Assembly (NCBI GenBank): GCA_963678675.1
Contig: OY783192.1
Location: forward strand, 5,404,001-5,468,000
Reading direction: 5' to 3'
Origin: Xiphydria camelus
Lineage: Eukaryota; Arthropoda; Insecta; Hymenoptera; Xiphydriidae
DNA: 64,000 bases
Positions 43,408-55,376 of this stretch are shown here, one piece after another. How positions within the stretch are numbered: the stretch's first letter is position 1; the number at the start of each line of letters is the position of its first letter. The notes under the pieces were generated by a model. That model searched no databases, had not been told where the DNA came from, and saw only the letters and a program-made list of their open reading frames with translations. A program made the position numbers and the translations under genes.

Positions 43408-43653
43408 GTAGAGTGGCGGAACTAATTGATCTAAGGCCAAAATTCCATGATTTTGAATTTTTTCTACAAAATGAGCTATGCGCTAAGGCCAATGCAAAGC
43501 TATATGATTTAAGTGCCAATGCGCTTTCCTTTTCGTTGTATGAGCCGTCAAAAGGTGGTCAAATGTCAGTTTGGTTTCACTGATGGGTAGTTTTTCTTAT
43601 TTTCCTGGGAAAAATGTTTTTGGCACTTAGACCAATTAGCCCCACCACTCTAC
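43408..43653. mobile_element. MITE with GTAGAGTGG tips
   Basis: GTAGAGTGGCGGAACTAATTG and (inverted) GTAGAGTGGTGGGGCTAATTG, followed by TCTAAGGCCAAAA and TCTAAGTGCCAAAA. The interior (short frame 43398-43583) shows no domain. It begins 13 bases after the hairpin at 43319-43394. Confidence 0.65.
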
Positions 43654-44372
43654 ATATATCTCTTGTACCTATTTATCTCCTTACTTAATAAATCGTTACG
43701 TTTTCAACATTTAGACCCTATGAAAATTCAATTGTATACATAAGAAAAAAGGAAAAGAAGAGTTATGTTTTTTTATATAGAGAAAGGAGGGGAAGGGAGT
43801 CAAGAATTCCTCTAAAATACGTTCATTTGGAATTGTGCAAAAATAGTAATTTGTGCATAATGCCAAAACTCTAATGCGTATCGTATGATTACAAGACGTG
43901 TGCAAACAAGAAAGTGCGCGTATACATTATGTATTTGCGGAAGCTTGACACAGACGATATGCCGTAGTACACTCACCGTACGCTATCGGTTGTTGGCTTG
44001 AGGATGCTGTAATGATTGGTTCTAACGACTATCAATACCTGGTAATTGTTTCTGTAGAACATTTCCAAACCCTGTCCCTCTAGCAACCGCAAAAACAGCG
44101 GAGGTCACGTACGGAAGAGATGTCGAACATCGTATCATTTTAATTGTTGAAATGATGTAAAATTATTGTTTCGATATGCATCCTTAAAATAAAAAAAAAC
44201 TTCTACTTTTTTTCTACTATTACTACGCGTTACATTTTTACTATGGTAAACGGTGCGATAATTTCGGAACACGATAACCCTAACTAATGTTTAACTTTTC
44301 CCGCGTGGCCACGTGTTTACGTCTTCCCGGCGGTTAAGACTTAGAGATATTCTTTAGAAGCTACATGGAAAA
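43654..44372. other. No gene seen
   Basis: AT-rich to 43900, then mixed. The minus frame 43711-43905 is low-complexity. No repeat family recognised. Confidence 0.35.
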
Positions 44373-44740
44373 AAATTAGTCGGCAAGTTTTACTGCTTCA
44401 TTCAGTAACGCTGAGACTCGACCTCATTTTTAAGAATATGTATAGAAGACACATTTCTATTTAGTGTTTACAACAGTATAGATACTATAATAGTTCAACC
44501 AGGCTTAATATCTATTTGCACAGGAATTTCTATCGGTTGAATTCTAATTTATACTAGTTAAACTGTAATTCATGCAGTTTTTTTCTTCGTGTACAGTTGT
44601 AAAGGAGAAATACAAATATCTCCTCTCTGAACAATTTCTTGAAAATGAGCTCGAGTCGACTGAGATCTCAGCGCTACTGGATGGAGCGATAAGAATTCCT
44701 GGTTCTTTCTTCCGTGTACTGTCGCGCACTGAGAGTCGTT
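44373..44740. mobile_element. MITE related to 32143-32687
   Basis: GGAAAAAAATTAGTCGGCAAG, TGCTTCATTCAGTAACGCTGAG and CTCGACCTCATTTTTAAGAA are mirrored by CTTGAAAATGAGCTCGAG, CAGCGCTACTGGATGGAGC and TTCTTTCTTCCGTGTAC. The loop lacks the family D insertion of the other copy. Confidence 0.6.
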
Positions 44741-46252
44741 GGAACCAATCACATCACAGCCTCTGGTCGACACCAATGTGAGTATGTATACGAGTAGTTT
44801 AGAGTGTATATACTATCGCGTGTCGCCTGTGTCAAGCTTCCTCGAATACACACTGTATATGCAAACGAACGTATACATCATAATTTGAAAAGAGTGCGAC
44901 AAGAGTCGAGAGGTGGGCGAAAGGGGTGGTCGGCGGGAGGGAGGTCGGGAGTGAACTACGTAATATAATTCAGTAAGTTTATGACTGGCCCGGGGGAATG
45001 ATGGCGGTTTGCATATAACTAGGGGTAAGTTCGCCGCGGGGCGAGCGAGAGAAAGGGGGTCGGTTGGCCGTATTTCTTGTCTGGTGAGCTTTACGGTGCT
45101 GCGCTGCGTTATGACCACCGAATGGATTATCATTCCTCTCCTGCGCGTCCTGCGTCCCGGTGGGTCGCGCGTTGCGCCGCGCGACGCTCGGCGCGGCTCC
45201 TCGCTTCGCGGATTCGCAAAGACATGCAAAGTAGGACGCCCCCCGCGGAATCTCCTTTCGGGATCCTCGCGGTGTCTCTGCGTTTTTCTTCTGGAACGTT
45301 GTTACCAATACAGCGGCGCGCGCGCGCGCGTGCACCTACAGACGTGCGCCACGTAGTAGAAAGAGAGAAAGAGGGAGCGAGAGATTCGCGCACAGAGACG
45401 CTCTACGCGTACTCCTACGCGTACATATGTATATACGTGTATACGTATACGAGCCGGGGGCTCGTCTTATGTTGCACAACATTGGCCGCCATCATTGGAA
45501 GCACCCGGGCGGAATTAATTTGAATGTTTTTTGAGCGGCACAGCCCGAGGGCCTCCGCCTCGCAAGAAGCACCCCTCTTCGTCCCTCCGAAAGAAACGTT
45601 GCTCGTAAATATACGCGATATTGCGGCCGTGTCACCGAGAATTTCTCGATTTATCTTTTCCTTTGTCGAATTGTCGACTTCGAACGTTGTTTCATTTTTC
45701 GTACCGCCTGTATACTTCCAGTTCGAACCCTCTCTCGCGTGATTTTCGATGCTTTCGGGCGGAGAGGCAAAATCGGTTTCGATTTCGCTTTGAGGCCGTT
45801 GAAAGCTCGTTTGTCACGCGTACGTGTAATTCGATTGGATTTTGAATATTGAAAAAGTATCTACTTAACACCGATAAATAAACTTAATATAAATCTGACG
45901 CGGAAATTTTCCAAAAAATCTTGTCAATAGTCACTGTCGAAGACTTGTTTTAAGGTGGCAATTCTTGAAAAAAATATTCAATTATAAACTCTTCTTCGTT
46001 AACGTCAAACGTACCTAAATAAACGAATGTACGTACATTTTATACCAATTTTAACTCGTATTGATTTTCAAATGCATCAAGGTTATGCACTTTATGAGCA
46101 CTCAGTAGTAAGCAAGCATATACATACATATGTGACATTAAATGATTTAAGAGTAGGATACAAATAAAATGCTAAATGTGTATTCAATGTAAGCACAATT
46201 TCTCTTAAATGTGCTGCTCCAATAAATATAGCGATTCATTTGAATCACATTA
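44741..46252. other. CpG-rich block then AT-rich DNA, no gene
   Basis: 44970-45800 is CpG-rich with shadow frames on both strands; a CG/GC alternating run stands at 45315-45330. From 45840 the sequence is AT-rich. No exon could be supported. Confidence 0.35.
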
Positions 46253-46395
46253 GGGGAGAGTTACTCATATTGTACCATCGCTTAAATTATACCACCATTG
46301 ACATTTTACAAAACAGAAATTGAAAAGCACTCTGTCCCATGAAATATCAGTAGTGATATGTACGATATAGGTGGCGGTACGATACAGGTAACTCC
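46253..46395. mobile_element. Small foldback, GGGAGAGTTACTC tips
   Basis: GGGAGAGTTACTCATATTGTACCATCGC against the inverted AGGAGTTACCTGTATCGTACCGCC. About 140 bases with imperfect arms. Confidence 0.5.
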
Positions 46396-46424
46396 TTTAT
46401 AATGTAAATTAAAAAATTTATTTA

Positions 46425-46449
46425 AGAGAGAAAGAGAGAGAGAGAGAGA
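46425..46449 (+). repeat. (GA)n microsatellite
   Basis: GA repeat of about 12 units with one interruption. Confidence 0.8.
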
Positions 46450-46913
46450 ATACTTATTTTTCATAATTCATACGTCAAGATAAATGTAGACTTTAGAACA
46501 ATTGATTATTATATTTTGCATGAATGTCGTGACGATCACATATGTACGTCTTGACATAAGACACGTCTTAAAATAGATATATATAGCAATTACCTAAAAG
46601 TCGAAGGATCTCTCCGCAACCAAAGGATTATTGTTTCACGATAACAATAATATATACCCAACCACGTCTAACTTCAAGCCGCTCTCGTTTCGAAACTGAC
46701 GATGATACGCAATTGAAATTTCTCGTGCTGCTAAGTATTATTTTTAGTGCTTTTCCGAAACGTTTTCTGAAGTATTGTTACTATTGATTGATATCTTTAT
46801 TTCTTCATTTGGACAGAACTTATCCAAGAACGACAGCGTGAAATGTTAGGTTCCTTTTGTTTGATACTTTAACTTTAGAGATTAGGTTTCCAATTTTGTT
46901 GTCATATTTATGA

Positions 46914-47096
46914 ATGGGACATAGCAAAATTTTAAGAAAAATTTTCCTTTATATATTATTTAAAGAGCTCAGCCATAATGTTTTAAGGATTGAATACTAT
47001 AAGCTGGTCAGAAAACTAGCATATCAGTACGTTTTGAAACTTAAAAAAGTCTTACCCGTTTCATGGAAAGCAAAGAAAGAAGCTATCTCAGAATAA
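46914..47096 (+). pseudogene. CENP-B/pogo-type HTH fragment
   Basis: The second half of the frame, LVRKLAYQYVLKLKKVLPVS followed by WKAKKEA, matches the 'R-x-LAY-x-A...P-x-SW....A' pattern of the helix-turn-helix in CENP-B-type pogo transposases. The rest of the transposase is absent. A GTCCCTTTCAATACG / GAAAGGGACG pair at 47213-47248 might be element-end sequence. Confidence 0.4.
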
Positions 47097-47099
47097 ATA

Positions 47100-48084
47100 A
47101 ATCTTCATTATCTGAACAAGTGTTAATGAGCATAATGTTTACGATTTTTTTTTTATAATTGAAAGGAATTTTATGAGAAATACAAGTTTTATTAACATAT
47201 AAATGTTAGACTGTCCCTTTCAATACGACCGATTTATGAAAGGGACGAAATGCACTTTTTTAAAGAAATTAAAAATAAGACGAGCAAGCGTAATGAGAAT
47301 TTTATTATTACTACGTATTTTTATCGTCAGATAAGCAACCTTTTTAATGTCGTCAAGTAGAACTAAAATAATTCTTTAGGTAATCCGCTATATTGTTTCA
47401 TACAAAAATGTCTCTTTCATCCCACCTTTCCCTTATTTTGGTAATTTACGAAATAGCGTTATTAGGTATATTTCTGATGCTTTTACAGGCTGATCGAACG
47501 TATACGTATTTATATGTATATGTGCATCGAAAATTCGAGCGCCATGGGGCTGTCCACACTCGGTTGTTGTCATTGCAATGACCTGCAGGACCGAGAGCTG
47601 GGGTCATTACTAAATGCAAATCGGGCTCGTGCGATCGATGAGTTTGCACGGTGTCCCACGCAAGCAAGCGGCATGCGTAACGCCGTTTAACCGGTCGGAA
47701 CGAGCGGGTGTGAACCGGGTAACACCCGAGTCGACACGCGCCTCGTTACCCGACGATCGCTTTTTCCTTCGTCGCATTAGAATGGACCGTCGATTCTGTT
47801 CCTCCCTCCATGTTTTTTTAAATATGCGAAAGCTAAATCCAGAAGCAACGATGAACGCTTTTTTGACTTTCCGATGCACCATCCGTCCGATCATCTAAAC
47901 GCATCACCTCTAAAAATGTTACGTATGGAAATACCATCTCCAATCGTAATTATTCCGCTACTTGTGTACTTTCTCTTCAAATCTGTACGAGTATTTACTT
48001 AGAAGATTACACGTATAAGATTGAAATTATAATAATTCATAAGAAGTGTAATCCAGATTGAAGACCATGCTTTGGATTCGAGAG
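47100..48084. other. No supported gene
   Basis: AT-rich to 47560, then a less AT-rich stretch with opposing frames at 47610-47898 on both strands lacking domains. Confidence 0.35.
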
Positions 48085-48365
48085 ATTTTCAACGCAACTA
48101 CGTTTAGAATTTAAGAAAACTGCGGTTTTTATAATACACCACACAATTAAGAGTTTCCTCAATATTTTCAGGTTTAATTTTTACGAAATTATATTCTTAA
48201 TTCAAGTGATGCGTATTTAACTCAATTCCAAATGATAATTTCATAATATTTCGATCGTTTTTTAATTTTAAGGTGTAATTTTATAGAAATCCCGTAATCC
48301 ACGTGACGCTTTTCTGAATTTGAAGAGAATGTGATATTCATAGCACATTTGAGTTTGATAAACAT
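48085..48365 (+). repeat. Dispersed repeat family E, copy 2
   Basis: Holds GATAATTTCATAATATTTCG, TTTTTTAATTTTAAGGTGTAA, GAAATCCCGTAATCCACGTGACG and CTTTTCTGAATTTGAAG, colinear with the copies at 34155-34460 (minus) and 62870-63040. Confidence 0.6.
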
Positions 48366-48407
48366 TTAATTATTTTTTTTTAAAAAGAGATAAATATTTT
48401 GAGCAGT

Positions 48408-48567
48408 ACACTGAAAAAAGTATTTAGCTAATCCAGCTATATTTCTGGCTGCCTCAGACACAACTAGACAAATATTGCTAGCGTAGCAAGAATTCTTGCT
48501 ATTGCGAAGAAAATTATCACTGCAATTGCTATAATTTTCTAGTTGTGGCCAAATTTTTTTGAGTGTA
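48408..48567. mobile_element. CACTGAA-tipped hairpin
   Basis: Tips ACACTGAAAAAAGTATTT and (inverted) ACACTCAAAAAAATTTGG; the centre GCAAGAATTCTTGC is a perfect palindrome. Arms are imperfect. Confidence 0.45.
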
Positions 48568-48593
48568 TATCTTACTGATAAAAACGAACGCAC

Positions 48594-50978
48594 CTACACT
48601 GAGAAAAATGAGTGGCTCTGCCTACTGAATGTCTGGCTCTTGAGCTATTATTCGAGTCTTTTGACACAACAGTAGTGTCGCTCAGCTATGAGAGCCGAAC
48701 GTTTGCACCTGACGCATTCCTTTGTGGGAGCTGAACGACGGATGACTTCTGGCAGCCATGCAATTTCAATATGTTTACGGTTTCGCATTACAATGTAGAA
48801 AAAGACGGTATGATCGCCAAATGTCGTCCTCCTTTTATTTAAATTTCTTTTTCCGTTTGATGGATAGGTACATTGCCATAGCAATGCTTTTTACGATTGC
48901 CTTGAACGTAAATGCAAGTGTACGCGTAGTTCCTGCACCCGTGCGTATATAGCTCCCACAGCTATACTAGGTTAGAATTGCTGCACCCCAGCTCGCAAAA
49001 ATACTTTCAGTAACTTCAGCTGAACGTATCTCTCCAAGGACTTCCTCGCGTTGTTATACAATAACAAATACATCGGTAACCAAGCGGTATTGTTCTTACA
49101 GTAATACGTATTCCACATGCGACGATGATTATTGCTATAATAAAAAACATGCATGTAGCGATACTTTAGTTTATTACTACTTATATAAGAGCTATTCGTT
49201 TTTCTCGCCATTAACCTATAGCTCGATCAAACGCAAGCTCAACTTCCAAGAGACAGCGACTCGCGACACCACGTCACACAGATACATCCACGTGACCGAA
49301 CGATGGAAGAGACTCGACGAATTAAGTCATCAGTCCGACGCGAGCGCCGTATCAAATCGCGCATTATAATTGACGCGAGTCTCGGCACGTGCCGGCCATC
49401 ACAGTAAGACCTGCCTGTATATTATTGTAATGGAATCATAACTTTAATTCTCGATATCGAATCGAATTACACGCGGCAATTGTACGAGAGTCGCCGAGAC
49501 ATGGGCAGAGGGGGCGGCGGTGGGTGTGCCACGCTGCAAGCGTCGTGCCGGTTCGTTGCGCCACCAGACGATAATGCCATTTCGACTACCGATCGTCCGT
49601 CAATCCGTCCGACCGACCGTCCGTTCGCTCGTTCGGGCCGTATATAAGCTCGTTCTTTCCTGGGGCCCTCCTGCAGCGGCACGAGCCGTCACGTGCCTCC
49701 GACCCTCCCGAACTCCCGAGCCACCCACTTTAGCCACCCCCGAGTTCGACCTACCCTTGTCACCTCCGCAACGAGCTTGGCCGCTTTCATCTCCCCGCGT
49801 CGCGCTCTGGGATCCGTTCGCCTGCGCTTTAATAAAAACCTACTTACTTTTTGGGCGAAACGCGCGACGCTTCTCGCTCGTGGCGCGTGTCGAGCCACCG
49901 CGCTTCGCGTCGTTGGCCCGGGTGAAGCGTGAGGTGGGGGAGGTGCACGGCGGTATTGGGGAGTGTGCGAGAGATATAGTCCCTTTCTCTCTCTCTCTCT
50001 TGTTGCATAATCGAGGCAGCGTGCTATTCGCACCGTGCATACGAATACTTCGGTGAGCGTGTATGACAGTATATGTGCAAAGCGAATGCCCATCAAAAAG
50101 TACCAATCCACAAAACAAATGGCGCTGCGGATATGCATGTGTACAATCACACACGCTCACTGAAGTATAACAGTGTCCGCATGCACAGAGCAAATAAGTC
50201 ACGCGTAAGCGGTTGGTCGATGCTGGGTCAAAGTGCGAAGTAATATAGGTACGCACTTTTTGCAGGAAAAAATGCAAATAACGTAATATTTCTCGTTGCA
50301 TAGTTATTCCAATCTCTGATAGGGAAATGGCGCAGGAGGATTGAAAACGTAAAAGGCCAAAGTGCCGTACGTGAGAGAGCGACATAAATTAAAAGAGATG
50401 AAATGAAAATACTCGAATCTCTCTGAGCTTTGTATTTTGCGACGATATGCGACATCTATACATACCTGTGTATGTTCACTTTCCTACGCTCGGATGCATG
50501 GCCGGCGAATTTTAATATTACAGAAAGTCATAATCCGTCGGACATGTGCCCTGAAGCGTTAACTGGTTTCCAATTTATAAAAATAACGATGAAATTACTG
50601 TAGCGTGAAGTGTAACGCTGCGCGGAACCAGTGCAACGCCGCTGCTGTTGTCGCCGCCGCTGTAACGGCCAAAGAGAGGGAAGCGGACGGGGAGGTGGGA
50701 TTGGACGTGCGTTTCGTTCACTATTAGAGCTGCCAGACTGTCAGGTGTTGATGTTTCAGTCCTTCCGCGTTTTACGATCGAGAAAATATGCGCAGTGGTA
50801 CGTAAGATAATCGATATGGGAATATGTAACGAAATCGCGGATTCAAATTAAAATCGAACGATGGTCGGAGAAACGCGTCGCGCTTGGAGGCTTTCCACAT
50901 ATCCAGTTCGAATAGGTGCTGTAGGACGAGAAACGAGTGCATGTTCGTACAACCACGCGGTGCGTTCGCGTTGAATAT
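48594..50978. other. Solo CACTGAG tip and CpG-rich block, no gene
   Basis: TACACTGAGAAAAATGAGTGG at 48597 is an isolated tip. From 49220 to 50720 the DNA is CpG-rich, with TATATAAG at 49641-49648 and shadow frames on both strands (49520-50056 plus, 49689-50150 minus) lacking domains. A TC tract is at 49986-50001. Confidence 0.35.
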
Positions 50979-51203
50979 GCTGACAAAAAAGGGGGTATTC
51001 CAAATAAATATAATAATGGTTTATTTCTAATAGTACCTAATATTTGTTTGATTCAAATGAATATCGATTAAAACATTATTCAAATCAATCAATAATATCT
51101 CTGTAAATCTAGTCGACATTCATTTGCGAATTAAATAATAATGCTACTAGGAATATTAAATTAGGTATTATATATTTGTTTGAAAAAAACTTTTTCCTGA
51201 GCA
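50979..51203. mobile_element. Diverged CACTGAG-type MITE
   Basis: Ends GCTGACAAAAAAGGGGGTATTCC and (inverted) GCTCAGGAAAAAGTTTTTTTC; inner arms share AATAGTACCTAATATTTG with TAATATTAAATTAGGTATTA. The match is weaker than in its neighbours. Confidence 0.4.
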
Positions 51204-51209
51204 GGTATA

Positions 51210-51464
51210 CACCCAGGGAAAAGGTCTAGTTGAAAACGAACCTAATAGAAAGATTTATTTGAGATGAATAGGAATTTATTCACATCGAAGAAAAATTCAT
51301 TTGAATTAGATAAATGTTCTACTAGGTTCGCACTCGACTAAAGAGATAAGCAAAACATTTATTTAATTCAAATAGACTTTTGTTCGATGTGAATGATTCT
51401 TATTTACCTATCCCAAATAAATTTTTCTATCGGGTTCGTATTCAACAAAGTAGACCTTTTTCCT

Positions 51465-51469
<5 letters not shown>
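51210..51469. mobile_element. AAAGGTCT-group MITE, copy 3
   Basis: Tips ACCCAGGGAAAAGGTCTAGT and (inverted) CTCAGGAAAAAGGTCTACT. The arms carry TAGGAATTTATTCACATCGAAG and its complement. Closest to 8129-8372. Confidence 0.7.

Positions 51470-51495
<26 letters not shown>
51465..51495 (+). repeat. (GA)n microsatellite
   Basis: About 15 GA units directly at the end of the preceding MITE. Confidence 0.8.
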
Positions 51496-51529
51496 TATAC
51501 TTATTTGGATAATTAGACAGAGGAGGAGA

Positions 51530-52010
51530 GATATAGACTAATTTAATATACAGGATGTTCCGCTCAGGATAGTCATGGCGGATGTGGCCTACTTTGCTAA
51601 TACTTGTTCCGCCGACCAATAATGGATTGACGGCATAAGTATTGACTGACAGCCAAGTTCCCCTTACACTGAGAAAAAAAAAGATTAAAAATTATTCTGT
51701 TAGAAGGATAATCTGAGTACGAAAGGTAAAATAGATCAAAAATTATGCCAAGGAAGGTTAAATTTTAAACCCTGGAAGGACAATTTTTGATCTATGTATT
51801 TTACCTTTCGCACTCAGATTATACTTCTAACAGAATAATTTTTAATCTTTTTTTTTCTCAGTGTACCCCACTCATTTATCGGCTGCGCTCGCTGCATTCA
51901 AAGGGGTAGAGCGAGTGACAGTGATCATTGGGCTGCTGGATAAATATTGGCAAGTTAGGCCACATCAGCCATGACTATCCTCAGCGGAACAGCCCGTATG
52001 TGTGGAAACA
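51530..52010. repeat. Inverted flanks around the 51.67-kb MITE
   Basis: GTTCCGCTCAGGATAGTCATGG (51557) is inverted at 51972-51995 (CATGACTATCCTCAGCGGAAC), and TGTGGCCTACTTTGC matches the inverted GCAAGTTAGGCCACA. So the MITE lies in the middle of a larger foldback of about 440 bases with CAGGATGTTCCGCTC-type ends. Confidence 0.6.
51666..51864. mobile_element. CACTGAG MITE, copy 2 of the GATTAAAAATTATTCTG group
   Basis: Tips ACACTGAGAAAAAAAAAGATT and its complement. The arms match 36176-36371 nearly base for base, including GGATAATCTGAGTACGAAAGG and the AAACCCTGGAAGGA loop. Confidence 0.75.
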
Positions 52011-52997
52011 TCCATACATATATTAAATTTACTCTATATATCTCCTCCTCTGTCCAATTATCCAAATATATATATATACCCAGGGAACATTCACACATAT
52101 ATTAAATTAGTCTATATCTCTCCTCCACTGCAGTTAAAAAATTGTTTGAGATATTCTCCCAAGCTTCATCCCTTTTTATGCATCGGTTCGCCAACTTCGG
52201 TACTTCCGCGTACGTTATTAAAATTCTCAGCACGAATTTCATCCTCTACATATTCTCGCTCTCCGCTTCAAAACCTCGATCCACGTCGTCATTTTGCGCA
52301 TACACATATATCTTCTATTCGCGCGCGTGTGAATTCGTCGATCTTTCCGCCGGAAAAAAATGAGGCGCGCCTGAAGCGCGCGTCAGGGGCGACTGCACCA
52401 CACCCATTTCCTCCGTCGCGTGGCGAGATTGCGAGGAACGCGAATTCTTCCGCGACTCGCGGTTATATCGAATCACGATGAATCACGCGACGAGTGATGA
52501 CGTACACCGCGCCACACGGCTCATCCTCCGTCTCCTCCTCCGCAATCCTCGCCGAGTCGATGCTAACAATGTTTGCAGAAATATTGTATCTCACGCATCA
52601 CTTGCTCCGCAAATTGTTTTATAAACAGATTATAGCGACAGCCGCTCGTGCAGTTGCGGGACCGCGGGCAGGGTCGCAGGGTCCGCTATAACGCCGGTAA
52701 TATACCCGACCACCCCCCACCCCCTTCCGCCCGAAACTACTCGACAACCCTCATCAAATCCTCGATGCAATAAAAGCGAAATACATGCAATCTTAGTCTC
52801 ATATTTCATGCGGGAAAGCGGCGTGGCGAGTGACCCGGAACGCAAAGTTCCCGATGCACGCTTCGCCCATCCAATGCAATTGGTCGCCGTCGTCCAAGTC
52901 AGGGATACCTGCGGCGTCGGCACGTTGCAATTCTTTCTCGCTGAATGTGTTTTTTCTACGATAATAAGTTCTGGAAGACCGTCTTAGGTAATAAGAG
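52011..52997. other. No supported gene
   Basis: TATATTAAATTTACTCTATAT and a near copy (52020, 52100) form a short direct repeat that also resembles 51536-51552 inverted. 52320-52900 is GC-richer; frames on both strands lack domains. Confidence 0.35.
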
Positions 52998-53545
52998 AGC
53001 CCGGGGTAGGTTGCAACAAATTTGATGTTTCATTTTGTCCCTATTTTACTAAAAGTAAGGATTAGTTTTCAAGAGTTATGCAGTACAGTTTAACGTATTG
53101 GGAATGAAACTGTGGAATAAAATTGAAGTTATCGAAAAATTAACGGAGTTATGAAGGAAAACAATAATCTATGCGCGTGTTGCAATGTGCCCTGCATTCG
53201 GGACATGTCGCATTAGTGCTTGGGCACGTTGAACCATTTCACTTTTCGAAGAGCTTTTCAATATTCATTAAGTTATTAGCATATAATTAGTGAACAGAAC
53301 TCCTCTGAATATTCTGAAACACAATTAATATAAATAAAATAAGCGTCGTTATTGGTAAGTACCTACATGAAGAATGTGCCCGCCTTAAATACACTTTAAA
53401 AAAAATATAATTAACTGAATTATACCCATACCGTAGTGCTTTCCATTCATAAGGGGCCAAACTACGATTCAACTAACCCTCTAATTTTTCTTTAGCTGGA
53501 AGGTTTCTTGTTAGAAAAAATTGATGTGGTGCAACCTAGTCCGTT
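52998..53545. mobile_element. Possible pogo-like element, GTTGCAAC tips
   Basis: CCCGGGGTAGGTTGCAAC at 53000 and GGTGCAACCTAGTCCG at 53528-53543 could be the two tips. GTTGCAATGTGCCCTGCATTCGGG (53197) and TTGGGCACGTTGAACC (53220) inside repeat parts of them. Weak evidence. Confidence 0.3.
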
Positions 53546-53959
53546 CTTCCCTACAGTGTTCTTAGCGAATGATTGCCAACGTGTCATCATGACACGATGT
53601 AAATTTGGGCATGTGGTATGTGAGTCATTTCAACAAGAATGGAGGAAAGACTCGCGGGAAGATAAGCTTTTTTTTCTACCGTGCGTAGTTTTTATAGAGG
53701 CGAACTGGATTTACTTTTAAGCGGGCTTGTGAGTCAACAGGGAATTCTGATTTTTAAACCTTTGGAGCCAACTCCAATCCCAAGAGTCCCATAAAGTTCC
53801 ACATTTTCTAACCAATGTTGTTTACGGAAAATGACCACTATGTTTGGAAAATTTGTTTCGCCGGTTTTTCCGTAATTACTCATTTTCGCGAAGTGAAATA
53901 ATTTTGTTCGAAATCTGCGTGCCATACTATATTTTCTGAAATAGAATTGGCTTAGTCTG

Positions 53960-54145
53960 CACAGTCAAAAATAATTAGTAGCATTCACAAAGTTTGCGGT
54001 AAATATCGGGACAAGGGCAATTTATTGTTACGCGATAACTATAATTTGCAACTTCTATCAGTTCAACTATAATTTTTACAAAAATTGTAGTTATTGTAAC
54101 AATGAATTGCCCTTGTCCCAAAATGTACCAGACATTTTTTGTGTG
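53960..54145. mobile_element. Foldback with GGGACAAGGGCAATT arms
   Basis: The left CGGGACAAGGGCAATTTATTG and the right (inverted) TGGGACAAGGGCAATTCATTG, then TTACGCGATAACTATAATTT against its complement. Outer tips CACAGTCAAAAATAA and (inverted) CACACAAAAAATGTC are loosely alike. Confidence 0.55.
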
Positions 54146-54311
54146 TATGACCCAAAATAATAAAAATATTGTTATTATAACAACATAGTTGCCTTCGTGT
54201 ATCGGATTGTCTGCTAATTTTGGTCCATTTATACACGAAAAGTTCCTTCACTTTATGATTTTCGTTTTAATCACTGAGAAAGTAGTGAAACAAATTCTAG
54301 TTGCTCTTCTG

Positions 54312-54533
54312 TGCAGAAAAAAAATAGCAGGTTCGACTAAATTGGCGGTCACGTGCAGGGGGATTCCTATCTAGTTAATTGAATTAAATAATTTGGTTAT
54401 AATGTTTCGAAACTGCTTGAAGAAAATAAGCTGTAGTCAATTCTAGCAAATTATTAGTTCAAGTAACTAGGTCTGCGTACTCCCGTCCTCGACCGCCAAT
54501 TTAGTTAAATCTACCACATATTTTTCTCATTGT
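54312..54533. mobile_element. CACTGAG-related MITE (TTGGCGGTC group)
   Basis: Left GCAGAAAAAAAATAGCAGG then CGACTAAATTGGCGGTCACG; right (inverted) ATGAGAAAAATATGTGGTAG then AACTAAATTGGCGGTCGAGG. Same group as the outer element at 7526-8118. Confidence 0.6.
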
Positions 54534-55376
54534 CAGCGTGGGAAAAATTAAGTTCCACATTTTTCCAGAAGGGGACAAACTAGTTGTACTCCGCAGTAGC
54601 CTAGGCCCGCTTAAAACGACGTTTATTTTTGTAATCGCGATAACGGAAGAACGCGTGCCGAGTAGAATAGCCCTAAAAACGACGTCTCCCGGAAACCAAC
54701 GCGTGCGCTCACCTCGTGCGTTCCGGTACAGCGAGGACCCGAAATCCGGGCGAATCGGTGACCAAGGCTCATTGGTTCGGTAATAGCGGTTACCCGTAAT
54801 GGTCGTCCGGAGTGAAACGTGTCCTTATTGTGGCGGACCCGAGGCTTAATGGCCTGTGACTCGGGGGCGCATGCAGTTTGCCCCCGGGTCTCGCAGGGCA
54901 CGTACATACCAAAACCTAGTTATTCCCGCGAAGGCGGAAGACCCGGCGTCCCGACGCTGCGACGCGTCTGCCAGGCGTCTCCGGTCGCGTGGCTTTACGG
55001 CTTTCGCGTATCCCCTTAAATACAAAATAGGCGACCCTCTCCTTCCGTCCGACGATTTCCTTCGGGAGGACGTCGGATGATTCGAAGAGATTCTTCGAAA
55101 GTCGCGACTCTCGCGACGATCGATGCGAGTCTCGGCTGCTTTAAATATATGCAAAACCACGGTCGTCGCCGTCGTCGTTGTCGTCTGCGTGATTCTCTTC
55201 TTTTCGTCGGATGCGTATATCTACATATAATGTGTGTAGAGTAGACCGAGGCGAATCGGATCTTTGATCGTGGTGAAAATGAACATCTGAATTAGTCGTA
55301 TTACGTCATTGGAGAGGAACGAAGTACATAATACGAACGATCGAAATACTCGTTTTCTAATTCGCCCCCTGTGATA
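54534..55376. other. GC-richer DNA, no supported gene
   Basis: Overlapping frames on both strands at 54600-55160 without domains. GAGGAACGAAGTACATAATACG at 55315 resembles the short repeat at 15190-15290. Confidence 0.35.

Noticed and set aside
47610..47898. Mirror-image 94-codon frames on both strands
   Set aside because: They occupy the same bases in opposite directions and neither has a domain.
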